A stretch of 10,769 bases of DNA from DASZZX01 sp036260415. Lineage in GTDB: Bacteria > Actinomycetota > Nitriliruptoria > Nitriliruptorales > JAHWKO01. Of the stretch, positions 1 through 7,729 are shown in pieces. The notes beneath the pieces are model-generated. The model was not told the origin of the DNA. It worked only from the letters and a program-made list of their open reading frames with translations, and searched no databases. Each line of letters opens with the position of its first letter. The stretch's first letter is position 1. The stretch covers positions 1 through 10,769 of the forward strand of contig DASZZX010000123.1 in assembly GCA_036260415.1 (NCBI GenBank). The letters are read 5' to 3'. The position numbers were made by a program, and so were the translations under genes.

Positions 1-1287
1 GCCGCCCGCGCGGGCGGCGGACCGGTCCTGTACGCCGAGCGAACCCAGCCGGGTCACGGCACGGACCGCCACCTGCGCCTGGGTGGCCTGCAGCCGGCGA
101 CCCCGATCCGCCTGGTGGGAGGCACCGCGGTCCTCGCTCCCGAGCTGGTCGCAGCGCTGGAGGCACGCTACGACGAGGCAGCGGCAGGCGGGCCCCCACC
201 GCAGATGCGCGCCATGTGGGTCCACCTGTTCGACGCGACCCTCAAGTCCCGTGAGGGCATCGACCGGGCTCTGGACGCCGCCGCAGCGGCCAACCTCAAC
301 ACCGTCATCGTCGAAGTCGCGCGCCGCCAGGACGCCTACTACACGTCCTCGGTGCTGCCGCGGACACCCGACCCCGACATGCCGGCCGACCTGGACCTGC
401 TCGCGCGGCTGGTCCCCGCCGCCCGCGACCGCGGCCTCGCGGTACACGCCTGGGTCCCGGCCCTGCCCGCCTGGCACGAGCGCTACGCCGGGCAGCGGCT
501 GCCGCTGTGGGAGGCCCACGGGGCGGGCAGCGCCGAGCCATGGGTGTCGGTGGACGCCAGCGGCCGCCAGGGGACGTTCTTCGACCCGGGAGTCCCGGCC
601 GTGGCCGACCACGTGGTCGCGGTCTTCCGCGAGCTCGCCGAACGCTATGCGATCGACGCGGTCCACGTGGACTACCTGCGCTACGAGTCGGCGGAGTGGG
701 GCTACCACCCGATCTCCCTGCAGCGCTTCCGCCAGGCGACGGGAGCGACCGGCACACCGCCACCCAACGACCCGGCGTGGAGCGACTGGCGGCGGGAGCA
801 GACCCGGCAGCTGGCCACCCGCATCCGGAACGCGGTGCGGCAGGTCTCCCCGCACGTTGCGGTCAGCATGGCCGGCAGCACGATCGGCGAGCCGCCCGCC
901 AGCACGTCCGACTACCGCAACACCAGGACCTGGGGCGACGTCTTCCAGGCCTGGCCCGACTGGCTGCGTGAGGGACTGGTCGACGCGGTGTTCCCGATGA
1001 ACTACTTCGACGCCTCCGCGCGTGCAACGTGGTTCGACGGCTGGGTCGCTTTCGAGCGGCACCTCCGCGCCCAGTGCGGCTGCCGGCTGGCGGTCGGCGT
1101 GGGCGCGTGGCTGAACACCCCGGACGGGTCGCTGCAGCAGGTGCGGTCGGCGTTGGACGCCGGCGACGGCGCGGTCGTGTACTCGTACCAGCAGAACGCC
1201 CGACGCGGCTACCCGCCGCAGGCCCTGCTCGGCGCGCTGCGCGACGGACCGTACGCCGCGCCGGCTCCGCCACCCGCGCTGCGCTGA
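1..1287 (+). CDS. CWB2-like / GHL10 family-10-like glycosyl hydrolase, 5' partial
   Basis: The frame is open from base 1 to the TGA at 1285-1287 (428 codons), so the start lies outside the window. The GTG at 115 falls inside the conserved stretch LVGGTAVL and is unlikely to be the start. Window-frame residues 1-55 (PVLYAERTQ, then TPIRLVGGTAVLAPELVAAL) look like the end of a cell-wall-binding repeat 2 (CWB2, PF04122). Residues 69 to about 415 match GHL10/DUF187 (PF02638): MRAMWVHLFD, NLNTVIVEVARRQDAYYTSS, IDAVHVDYLRYE (about 219-229), VSMAGSTIG and FPMNYFD. Family knowledge: these are (beta/alpha)8 glycosidase-like proteins, usually exported and acting on cell-wall or extracellular glycans. 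The substrate cannot be inferred. The signal peptide and other wall-binding repeats would lie upstream. The GHL10 call is firm; the CWB2 call is less so because only part of the repeat is present. Confidence 0.85.
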   Translation, partial: AARAGGGPVLYAERTQPGHGTDRHLRLGGLQPATPIRLVGGTAVLAPELVAALEARYDEAAAGGPPPQMRAMWVHLFDATLKSREGIDRALDAAAAANLNTVIVEVARRQDAYYTSSVLPRTPDPDMPADLDLLARLVPAARDRGLAVHAWVPALPAWHERYAGQRLPLWEAHGAGSAEPWVSVDASGRQGTFFDPGVPAVADHVVAVFRELAERYAIDAVHVDYLRYESAEWGYHPISLQRFRQATGATGTPPPNDPAWSDWRREQTRQLATRIRNAVRQVSPHVAVSMAGSTIGEPPASTSDYRNTRTWGDVFQAWPDWLREGLVDAVFPMNYFDASARATWFDGWVAFERHLRAQCGCRLAVGVGAWLNTPDGSLQQVRSALDAGDGAVVYSYQQNARRGYPPQALLGALRDGPYAAPAPPPALR

Positions 1288-1305
1288 TCGCACGCTCGCT
1301 GGGAG

Positions 1306-1322
1306 TAGCGTCGCGGAGCGAC
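1306..1322 (+). promoter_or_regulatory. possible -10 element and small hairpin upstream of the membrane-protein gene
   Basis: TAGCGT at 1306-1311 fits the actinobacterial TAnnnT -10 pattern, about 42 bases before the ribosome site of the next gene. It is followed at once by GTCGC-GGA-GCGAC (1310-1322), a five-base-pair inverted repeat. There is no convincing -35: CTGATC at 1284-1289 is the best match, at 16-base spacing. This is weak evidence in such GC-rich DNA. Confidence 0.25.
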
Positions 1323-1358
1323 CCTGGGACGTCCTGCTCCGAGGGCGGAGGAGTGGCC

Positions 1359-1883
1359 GTGCGCGGTGACCTCGCGCTGCAGTTGCGGGTGGCGCTGCGG
1401 CCACGCGGCGTGGTCGGTGTCGGCGGAGCGTTCGCGGGGCTCGCCGGCGTGATCGCGGTCTACCTGCCGTGGTACGCGCTGCACGCCGACGTGACCATGC
1501 TGGGCAGCGTGCGCTCACGCGCGGTGGCGGCGCTGACCGGCTGGCAGGCGCACCCCTGGGTCTGGCTGGTCGCCGCGTTGGGGGTGGTGGCCACGATCGT
1601 GGGCCTGTCGGTTGCGGCCGACAGGCCGATCCCCGCCAGCCCCGAGATCCTGTTCGCCGCGGCGATCGCGATGTCGCTCACGACCGGTGCCAGCGCTCTC
1701 GTGCTGCCGCCCACGTCGCGCTTCGGTGCCGACGAGCAGTTGGTGCAACTGGCGTCGCTGGCGGACGCGGTACCCGACGACGTGTCGCTCGGCTTCAGCG
1801 TCCACCACGCCTCGGGGGTGTGGGTGGCGCTGGCAGCCGCGGCCCTGCTGCTCGTGACCGCGTTCACGAGTCGGCGGCTGTGA
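1359..1883 (+). CDS. four-helix integral membrane protein, unknown function
   Basis: A 174-residue protein with four hydrophobic segments at about residues 18-40, 65-86, 97-116 and 153-170, so an integral membrane protein with both ends on the same side. The GTG at 1359 is chosen because GGAGGA at 1347-1352 lies six bases upstream; the in-frame GTG at 1353 would touch that site. After helix 1 comes YLPWYALHADV, and the loop between helices 3 and 4 (about 117-150) is polar and probably extracytoplasmic. The YLPWY motif with a tryptophan-rich second helix (GWQAHPWVW) is common in small actinobacterial membrane proteins without assigned function. The TGA stop overlaps the GTG start of hyuA by four bases, so the two are probably co-transcribed and coupled. 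Whether it works with the hydantoinase or is only a passenger is unknown. Confidence 0.75.
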   Translation: MRGDLALQLRVALRPRGVVGVGGAFAGLAGVIAVYLPWYALHADVTMLGSVRSRAVAALTGWQAHPWVWLVAALGVVATIVGLSVAADRPIPASPEILFAAAIAMSLTTGASALVLPPTSRFGADEQLVQLASLADAVPDDVSLGFSVHHASGVWVALAAAALLLVTAFTSRRL

Positions 1884-4006
1884 GCGTCCCGGGCGGCGCT
1901 CGTCGCCAGGCCGTCCACGACGCGAGCGGCGGCCGCGGGGGCGCCAGCACCGCGCGCAGCTCCGCCAGCGACGGTAGCGGCGGCGGTCGCCATCAGCCGG
2001 GTGGGGACCCTCGGCTCGGTGTGGACGTGGGCGGGACGTTCACCGACCTCGTCCTCGACGACGACGGATCGCTGCGTGTGGCCAAGGTGCCGTCCACCCG
2101 CCACGACCAGGCCGAGGGAGTGCTCGACGGGGTCGAGCGGCTGGAGGCGGACGCGACCACCCTCGGCCGCTTCGCGCACGGCACGACCGTGGCCACCAAC
2201 GCCCTGCTGGAACGTGACGGGGCGCGCACCGTGCTGGTGACCACAGCCGGGTTCCGTGACCTGCTCGAGATCGGACGCCAGGACCGCCCGTCGCTGTACG
2301 ACCTGACGGTCGACCGGCCGCCACCTCTGGTGGCCCGCGACCAGGTCGTGGAGGCGGACGAGCGGCTGGCCGCCGACGGCAGCGTCCTGCGCGCGCTGGA
2401 GGAACCCGACGCGGTGGCCGCAGCGGTGGCGGCGCTGGAGCCCGAGGCCGTGGCCATCTGCCTGCTGTTCTCCTTCCGTGACGACCGTCACGAGCGGGCA
2501 GTCGCCGACGCGGTCGCGCAGCGGCTCGGCGGCGTGCCGGTGAGCCGCTCCAGCGAGGTGCTGGCGGTCTTCCGCGAGTACGAGCGTGCCAGCACGACCG
2601 CCTTGAACGCGTACGTGGCGCCGCGCCTCGCGCGCTACCTGGCGAGCCTGCAACGGCGGCTGGAGGAGGCTGGCCTGCGCTGCACCGTCGAGGTGATGCG
2701 GTCCGGCGGGGGGACGTTCGCGGCCGAGCTCGCCGCCCGTCTCCCCGTCCACACGCTCCTGTCGGGGCCGGCTGCGGGAGCGTGGGGCGCGGCGGCGGTC
2801 GCTCGCGCGTCCGGCCGCCCCGATGTGATCGCGTTCGACATGGGGGGGACCTCCACCGACGTGACGCTGGTGGACGGCGGACGGCCCGCCACCACCGCCG
2901 AGGGCGCCATCGGGGGGCTGCCGTTCGCGGCGACCGCGACCGACATCCACACCGTCGGTGCAGGGGGTGGGTCGATCGCATGGCGCGACGCGGGCGGGGC
3001 GCTGCGGGTCGGTCCGCGCTCGGCCGGGGCGGAGCCGGGACCGGCGGCGTACGGGCGTGGCGGCACCGACGCGACCGTCACCGACGCGCACGTTGTGCTC
3101 GGCCGGCTCGACCCGAACGCGCCTCTCGGCGGCACGCTGCAGCTCGAGCCGGATGCCGCCGCCGCCGCGGTGGGCCGTCTCGGGGAGCGGTTGGGGCTCG
3201 ACGTCGAGGAGTGCGCGCTGGGGATCGTGCGGGTCGCCGAGGCGAACATCACACGCGCGCTGCGGGTGGTGTCGGTGGAGCGTGGCAAGGACCCGCGCGA
3301 CCGCGCGCTGCTGGCGTTCGGCGGGGCAGGACCCCTGCACCAGGGGCCGCTCGCCCGCGAGCTCGGCTGCCCGGTGGTGATCGTCCCGCCCCACGCGGGT
3401 GTGCTCGCCGCGCTCGGTCTGTTGGCCGCGCCGATCGCCACCGACTCCGCCCGCACCCACCTGCGGCTGCTCGACCGGCTCGACACAGACCAGCTGGAGG
3501 ATGGGTGGCGGCAGCTGGAGGCGGAGGCACGCGAGCTGCTCGACGAGCAGGCCGTCACCGCGCGAGCCGTCCACCGCAGCGCCGACTGCCGGTACCGGGG
3601 GCAGGCGTACGAGCTGGAGGTCCCCGTCGACGACGCCGACGCCGACGCGCTAGCGGCCGCGTTCCACGCCCTGCACGATGAGCGCTACGGCTACGCGCAG
3701 CCCGACGAGCCGGTCGAGGTGGTGAACCTGCGCGTACGCGCGGAGGGCCCGCCACCCCGTTCCCCCCTCCCCGAGGTCGCCGATGGCCGCGGCGCCGAGC
3801 AGGCCGAGGTCGGTACCCGGCGGGTGGTCGTGGACGGCCAGGGCCGCGAGTGCCCCGTGTACGCGCGCGAGCGGCTGGGGCGCGGGGACCGCTTCCGGGG
3901 CCCGGCGGTGGTGGCCGGGGTGGACACCACCTGTCTGGTACTGGCGGACCAGACGGCCTCCGTCGATCAGGTGGGCAGCCTGGTCCTCACCTTCCAGGAC
4001 GGATGA
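1880..4006 (+). CDS. hyuA: hydantoinase/oxoprolinase A subunit (HyuA-type, ASKHA fold)
   Basis: A 708-residue, apparently full-length A subunit of the hydantoinase/5-oxoprolinase/acetophenone-carboxylase family (PF05378 then PF01968). Its ASKHA-type fold binds ATP and activates an amide or keto substrate. Visible motifs: LGVDVGGTFTDLVLDDDG (from residue 46), AHGTTVATNALLERDG, EYERASTTALNAYVAP, VMRSGGGTF, LLSGPAAGAWGAA, IAFDMGGTSTDV, HTVGAGGGSIAW, GPRSAGAEPGPAAYGRGGTD, LLAFGGAGPLHQGPLA and PPHAGVLAALGLL. The start is constrained: between GTG 1880 and the core no ATG, GTG, TTG or CTG exists in frame, and GTG 2021 would cut into the phosphate-binding strand. GTG 1880 lies in the overlap with the upstream stop and implies a Gly/Ser/Arg-rich leader of about 45 residues. 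HyuB follows after an intervening antisense gene. The substrate (hydantoin, 5-oxoproline or another) cannot be decided from sequence. Confidence 0.92.
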   Translation: MSVPGGARRQAVHDASGGRGGASTARSSASDGSGGGRHQPGGDPRLGVDVGGTFTDLVLDDDGSLRVAKVPSTRHDQAEGVLDGVERLEADATTLGRFAHGTTVATNALLERDGARTVLVTTAGFRDLLEIGRQDRPSLYDLTVDRPPPLVARDQVVEADERLAADGSVLRALEEPDAVAAAVAALEPEAVAICLLFSFRDDRHERAVADAVAQRLGGVPVSRSSEVLAVFREYERASTTALNAYVAPRLARYLASLQRRLEEAGLRCTVEVMRSGGGTFAAELAARLPVHTLLSGPAAGAWGAAAVARASGRPDVIAFDMGGTSTDVTLVDGGRPATTAEGAIGGLPFAATATDIHTVGAGGGSIAWRDAGGALRVGPRSAGAEPGPAAYGRGGTDATVTDAHVVLGRLDPNAPLGGTLQLEPDAAAAAVGRLGERLGLDVEECALGIVRVAEANITRALRVVSVERGKDPRDRALLAFGGAGPLHQGPLARELGCPVVIVPPHAGVLAALGLLAAPIATDSARTHLRLLDRLDTDQLEDGWRQLEAEARELLDEQAVTARAVHRSADCRYRGQAYELEVPVDDADADALAAAFHALHDERYGYAQPDEPVEVVNLRVRAEGPPPRSPLPEVADGRGAEQAEVGTRRVVVDGQGRECPVYARERLGRGDRFRGPAVVAGVDTTCLVLADQTASVDQVGSLVLTFQDG

Positions 4007-4010
4007 TGGC

Positions 4011-4223
4011 TCACCCTCCGGCGAGGACCCGCTCGGCGATCGCTCGTGCCTCGCCGACCCGGTCGGCGTCCACGAACACGCGCGTGCCCCACTCGCCGGC
4101 GAAGAACAGGCGGGTCCAGCGCCCCGACCGCTTCTCCCAGTGGGCGATGCCCGCGCGGTCCAGCGCGGCGACGATCGCGTCGGCGTGCTCGTCGGTGTAC
4201 TGGGCCAGGTGCACCGTGCGCAT
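4011..4223 (-). CDS. small protein, DUF2007-like, antisense between hyuA and hyuB
   Basis: A 70-residue protein starting MRTVHLAQYTDEHADAI; an ATG four codons upstream (4235) would give 74 residues. The stop (TCA at 4011-4013 on the plus strand) lies four bases after the hyuA stop, and the start lies 15-27 bases from the hyuB start, so the gene fills the hyuA-hyuB gap on the opposite strand. The pattern is a short strand, a helix with ADAIVAALDRAGI, a strand-rich middle with WTRLFF, then TRVFVDADRVGEARAIAERVL. This resembles DUF2007 (PF09413, a small 'signal-transducing' alpha/beta domain of uncertain role) in its final VFVDxxRxxEAR stretch. No Shine-Dalgarno precedes either ATG, so leaderless translation is possible. 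Codon use is like that of its neighbours. It is likely real, because the frame reads as a folded protein and nothing is coded opposite it. No function is assigned. Confidence 0.65.
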   Translation of the reverse strand: MRTVHLAQYTDEHADAIVAALDRAGIAHWEKRSGRWTRLFFAGEWGTRVFVDADRVGEARAIAERVLAGG

Positions 4224-4238
4224 GCCCACGATCATGCC

Positions 4239-4250
4239 AGGCGGTGACCC
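4239..4250 (+). promoter_or_regulatory. ribosome binding site of hyuB
   Basis: AGGCGGTGA at 4239-4247 differs by one base from AGGAGGTGA and sits at normal spacing before GTG 4251. It settles the hyuB start and shows that hyuB has its own translation signal despite its separation from hyuA. It also lies just upstream of, and opposite to, the start of the antisense small gene. Confidence 0.65.
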
Positions 4251-5849
4251 GTGGACCCGGTGACGCTGGAGGTGACCCGCAACGCGCTGGTCGGCATCGC
4301 CGAGGAGGCCGGTGCGGCGCTGCGGCGCACCGCCTACTCGCCCAACATCAAGGAGCGCGCCGACTGCTCCACAGCACTGTTCGACCCGGACGGGGCGCTG
4401 GTCGCACAGGCCGAGCACATCCCGGTGCACCTGGGTGCGATGCCCGCCTCGGTCGCCGCCGCACTGGGGACCTTCGACGACCTGGCCCCCGGCGACCAGG
4501 TGCTCGTGTCGGACCCCTACGCCGGCGGGACCCACCTGCCGGACTGGACCATGGTCGCGCCGGTGCGGCCCGGCGGGCGGCTGCTGGCGTTCGTGGCGAC
4601 ACGCGCCCACCACGCCGACGTAGGGGGCGCCGCGCCCGGCAGCATGCCCGCCGGCGCCAACGAGATCTTCGCCGAGGGTCTGCGCATCCCGCCGATCAAG
4701 CTCTTCCGGGAGGGCCAGGAGGATCACGACCTCGTGTCGCTGCTCACCTTCAACAGTCGGACCCCGCGCGAGCGCCGCGGCGACCTGCGCGCCCAGGCAG
4801 GCGCCAACCAGCTCGCTGCACGGCGGGTGCTCGAACTGATCGATCGTCTGGGCCGCGATGGCGCGGACGGCGCTGGGCTCCTGCTCGAGGCGATGGCCGC
4901 GACCCAGGACCACGCCGAGCGGGCGGTGCGTTCAGCCTTGGCCGACGTCCCCGACGGCACCTACCGCTTCGAGGACCACCTCGACGACGACGGCGTGACC
5001 GACGAACCCCTGCCGATCCGCGCCACCGTGACGGTGGACGGCGACGCCCTGGCGATCGACTTCGAGGGGACCGCGGCGCAGTCCGAGGGCAACGTCAACG
5101 CGCCGTTCGCGGTCACGCTGTCGTGCTGCTACTTCGTGCTGCGGGCGGTCGTCGCCCCCGACGTCCCGGCGAACGCGGGCGCGTACCGGCCGTTGGAGGT
5201 GACCGCGCCGGAGGGTTCGCTGGTGCACCCCCGGCCCCCGGCCGCCGTGTCCGCCGGCAACGTCGAGACGTCCCAGCGGATCGTCGACGTCCTGCTCGGC
5301 GCACTCGCCGGGGCGCTGCCCGACCGCGTGCCGGCAGCGTCGCAGGGCACGATGAACAACACGCTGCTCGGCGGCCCGGACCCCCGCGACGGTGAGCACT
5401 TCGCCTACTACGAGACGTTGGCGGGTGGGCAGGGTGCGCGGCCGTACGCGGACGGGATGAGCGGCGTCCACACCCACATGACCAACACCAGGAACACCCC
5501 GGTCGAAGCCTTCGAGGTCGCCTACCCGGTGCGGGTCGTGGAATACCGGCTGCGGGACGGGTCGGGTGGGGCGGGGCGCTACCGCGGCGGGGACGGGCTG
5601 CGGCGCACCCTGGAGGTCCTGGGTGAACGCGCCACGTGCTCGCTGCTAACCGACCGCCGGCGCCGCGGTCCGTGGGGCCTGGACGGCGGGGAGGACGGGG
5701 CCCCCGGCCGCAACCTGCTGCTGCGCGACGGCGAGGAGCGGACGCTGCCGTCGAAGGTCACTGTCACCTTGCGCCGGGGCGACCGCGTCGTGGTCGAGAC
5801 ACCCGGCGGTGGAGGGTACGGGCGGTCCGACGGTGACGGCAGCTCGTAG
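4251..5849 (+). CDS. hyuB: hydantoinase/oxoprolinase B subunit (HyuB-type)
   Basis: A 532-residue protein matching the full hydantoinase B/oxoprolinase family (PF02538), the partner of HyuA; in eukaryotic 5-oxoprolinase the two are one chain. Visible hallmarks: DPVTLEVTRNAL at the start; RRTAYSPNIKERADCSTALFD (25-45); EHIPVHLGAMPASV (55-68); GDQVLVSDPYAGGTHLPDW (81-99); TRAHHADVGGAAPGSMP (117-133); then SEGNVNAPFAVT, NAGAYRPLEV, SAGNVETSQRIVD, SQGTMNN, THMTNTRNTPVEAFE, YRGGDGLRR and a final TPGGGGYG. The His/Asp clusters at 57-60, 95-98 and 120-123 are the usual conserved polar sites. The start is GTG with a good AGGCGGTGA ribosome site. It is separated from hyuA by 244 bases carrying a gene on the other strand, which is unusual for this pair. 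Specific substrate unknown. Confidence 0.92.
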   Translation: MDPVTLEVTRNALVGIAEEAGAALRRTAYSPNIKERADCSTALFDPDGALVAQAEHIPVHLGAMPASVAAALGTFDDLAPGDQVLVSDPYAGGTHLPDWTMVAPVRPGGRLLAFVATRAHHADVGGAAPGSMPAGANEIFAEGLRIPPIKLFREGQEDHDLVSLLTFNSRTPRERRGDLRAQAGANQLAARRVLELIDRLGRDGADGAGLLLEAMAATQDHAERAVRSALADVPDGTYRFEDHLDDDGVTDEPLPIRATVTVDGDALAIDFEGTAAQSEGNVNAPFAVTLSCCYFVLRAVVAPDVPANAGAYRPLEVTAPEGSLVHPRPPAAVSAGNVETSQRIVDVLLGALAGALPDRVPAASQGTMNNTLLGGPDPRDGEHFAYYETLAGGQGARPYADGMSGVHTHMTNTRNTPVEAFEVAYPVRVVEYRLRDGSGGAGRYRGGDGLRRTLEVLGERATCSLLTDRRRRGPWGLDGGEDGAPGRNLLLRDGEERTLPSKVTVTLRRGDRVVVETPGGGGYGRSDGDGSS

Positions 5850-5863
5850 GGCGCTCCTAGACT
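5833..5863 (+). promoter_or_regulatory. possible promoter for the 163-residue protein
   Basis: TAGACT at 5858-5863 fits the actinobacterial TAnnnT -10. GTGACG at 5833-5838 is a loose -35 at 19-base spacing, inside the end of hyuB. A start site near 5870 would leave a leader just long enough to hold the GGGGAGGG ribosome site. Moderately suggestive only. Confidence 0.35.
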
Positions 5864-5887
5864 CACCGGCACCGAGGGGAGGGCGAC

Positions 5888-6379
5888 GTGGCGACCGTCA
5901 GCGTATGGCGACCGTTCGCACGCGGCACCAGTACGAGCCGCCTCGTCGAGGTGCTCGCCGACGATCCCGGCCGCTGGCTGCCCGCGCCTGCGGACGGTCG
6001 TGGCCTGGCCCACTGGGCGTTCACCCTGCGCGCCGGTCCGGTCGAGCGCACCGCCACATGCAGGGTCAGCGCTCCGGAAGGCGGCGACGACGGGGTGGTG
6101 CGACTGCTGCGGTGGAAGGCCGACCCCGAGCCGACCGACGACCCCCGGCAGTGGCAGCGTGCGCTGCCGTCCTTCGACGGCGCGCTGGTGCTGCGCTCAC
6201 GTGACGGCGAATGGCCGGAGCTGCGCCTGGAGGGAGAGTGGACGCCGCCCCAGGGGACGATCGGAGCGGCGCTCGCGCCCGGTGCGCTGCAGGTCCTCGC
6301 GGAGCGGTCGGCCGAGAGCTTCCTCACCGACGTGATCGACAACCTCCTGCAGCAGATCAACCGGCGCTCCGTGCGGTAG
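5888..6379 (+). CDS. uncharacterised protein, possibly SRPBCC/START-like
   Basis: A 163-residue soluble protein starting at GTG 5888, preceded at 5876-5883 by a GGGGAGGG ribosome site. It has no signal peptide or membrane segment. Residues 44-78 and 98-120 alternate as beta strands (WAFTLRAGPVERTATCRV, VVRLLRWKAD, GALVLRSRD, ELRLEGEWTPP). Residues 121-158 form a Gly-Ala turn followed by a long amphipathic helix (GTIGAALAPGAL, then ERSAESFLTDVIDNLLQQI). A strand-rich body, a LxLEGxWTPPxGxxGxAL turn and a long C-terminal helix are reminiscent of SRPBCC/START-like ligand-binding proteins in actinobacteria; this is inference from fold pattern and memory. It follows hyuB by 38 bases on the same strand, possibly with its own promoter, and ends convergent to hmgA with a 37-base gap. 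No enzymatic residues are recognised. Confidence 0.7.
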   Translation: MATVSVWRPFARGTSTSRLVEVLADDPGRWLPAPADGRGLAHWAFTLRAGPVERTATCRVSAPEGGDDGVVRLLRWKADPEPTDDPRQWQRALPSFDGALVLRSRDGEWPELRLEGEWTPPQGTIGAALAPGALQVLAERSAESFLTDVIDNLLQQINRRSVR

Positions 6380-6416
6380 TCCTGACGGAGCGGCCCGGAC
6401 CGGCCCGACGCAAGGC

Positions 6417-7628
6417 CTAGGGGACGCTGGGGACGCCCTCGGGGCGCCCTTCGACGGTGGAGGCCTCCGGCGGTTCGTCGTACCAGGAGTAGGCGTACCC
6501 CGGCCGGTCGAGCTCGCGGGCGTGGGTGGTCAGCCGCAGCGGATGGAACGTGTCGCACATCACCGCGAGTTCGTCGGTGAAGTCCGCACCGAGCGAACGC
6601 TCTGCCAGGCCCGGCTGCGGGCCGTGCGGCACGCCCGACGGGTGCAGCGTGAGGCAGCCGACGTCGACGTCCCGGCGTGAGCTGAAGCTGCCGTCGACGT
6701 AGTAGATCAACTCCTCGGAGTTGAGGTTGGCGTGGTTGTAGGGGATGGGGACCGCGTCCTCGTGCCAGTCCAGCGGGCGCGGGCAGAACGAGCAGATCAC
6801 GAAGCCGGGTCCGGCGAAGGTCTGGTGCACGGGCGGGGGCGCGTGCACCTTCTTCGCGATCGGCTCGAAGTCGCGGATGTTGAGCATGTAGGGGTACAGG
6901 TAGCCGTCCCAGCCCACGACGTCGAAGGGGTGGTGGTCGAGGACGTAGCGCTGGTAGCCGTCGCGGATCCGCAGGGTGACCTCGAACTCGCCGGCTTCGT
7001 CGTGGGTGCGAAGCTCGGTCGGGCCGTGCAGGTCGCGGTTGTGGAAGGGGGCGTGCTCGAGCAGTTGCCCGTAGTCGTTGCGGTAGCGACGCGGGATCTC
7101 GATCAGCCCGGGTGAGGTGAACACGAGGTGGCGCTGCGGCGCGTCACCGTGTGGCACCACCCGGTACGTGATGCCGCGCGGGATCACCACGTAGTCGCCG
7201 GCCCGGTAGGGCAGGTCACCCAGGATCGTGGCCAGCGTGCCCTCGCCCTCGTGGACGAAGATCAGCTCGTCCCCTTCGCCGTTGCGGTAGAAGCCGGCCA
7301 TCGGTTCGTCCGGGCGGCACAGAGCGATCTCGACGTCCTGGTTCCACATGAGCACACGGCGGCCGCTCAGCGCGTCGCCGGACGGCGGCACGTCACGTGT
7401 GTCGAACAGGTGGTGGGCGTGGGCGTCGGGGATCCACTCGTCACGCACGATCGGGCGGAACTCGCCGATGTGGCGCACCCGCACCGGCGTGCGCAGGTGG
7501 TAGAGGATCGACGACGCCCCCGAGAACCCCTCGACCCCGACCACCTCCTCGGTCAGGAGCCGCTCGCCGAACCACAGCTGGGTGTGGCGCTTGCGCGGCA
7601 CCTGCCCCCGCACCAGGTACATGACCAC
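6417..7628 (-). CDS. hmgA: homogentisate 1,2-dioxygenase
   Basis: A 403-residue cupin-type dioxygenase that opens homogentisate to maleylacetoacetate with Fe(II) and O2 in tyrosine/phenylalanine breakdown; cytosolic. The iron ligands known from human HGD (His335, Glu341, His371) have exact counterparts with identical spacing: H299 and E305 in NHANLNSE, and H335 in HPSGVPHGPQPG. Other family stretches: PRKRHTQLWFGE near the start, FVHEGEGTLATILGDLPYRAGDYVVIPRG (124-152), HHPFDVVGWDGYLYPY, APPPVHQTFAGPGFVICSF and DTFHPLRLTTHARE. GTG 7628 is preferred over ATG 7622 because GGAGG (7639-7635, minus strand) then lies six bases upstream rather than twelve; the difference is two residues. The length is near that of bacterial members and shorter than the human enzyme. 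It lies 101 bases downstream of fah on the same strand, so the two are probably one transcript. Confidence 0.93.
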   Translation of the reverse strand: MVMYLVRGQVPRKRHTQLWFGERLLTEEVVGVEGFSGASSILYHLRTPVRVRHIGEFRPIVRDEWIPDAHAHHLFDTRDVPPSGDALSGRRVLMWNQDVEIALCRPDEPMAGFYRNGEGDELIFVHEGEGTLATILGDLPYRAGDYVVIPRGITYRVVPHGDAPQRHLVFTSPGLIEIPRRYRNDYGQLLEHAPFHNRDLHGPTELRTHDEAGEFEVTLRIRDGYQRYVLDHHPFDVVGWDGYLYPYMLNIRDFEPIAKKVHAPPPVHQTFAGPGFVICSFCPRPLDWHEDAVPIPYNHANLNSEELIYYVDGSFSSRRDVDVGCLTLHPSGVPHGPQPGLAERSLGADFTDELAVMCDTFHPLRLTTHARELDRPGYAYSWYDEPPEASTVEGRPEGVPSVP

Positions 7629-7729
7629 CCTGATCCTCCGCGTCCGCGAACCGCGCTCCCGCGTCGCGGCCGCTGCGAGCTTGGCACACCCCCCGAGGAG
7701 CCGCAGGCAGCGTCCGGCTACCGCACCCC

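Noticed and set aside
115..1287. Complete hydrolase gene starting at GTG 115
   Set aside because: The frame is open to base 1, and GTG 115 is inside the conserved LVGGTAVL stretch of a wall-binding repeat.
1460..3574. A 704-codon open frame on the minus strand opposite hyuA
   Set aside because: It is rich in Arg/His/Gly/Gln with no family motif, and it lies wholly opposite a strongly supported HyuA. It is open because of GC-rich codon positions.
4046..5395. A 449-codon plus-strand frame overlapping hyuB
   Set aside because: Arg/Pro-rich shadow in another frame; hyuB motifs run end to end in its own frame.
6380..6416. Terminator between the 163-residue gene and hmgA
   Set aside because: Only a four-base CCGG-A-CCGG dyad and an imperfect short direct repeat are present; not enough to call.
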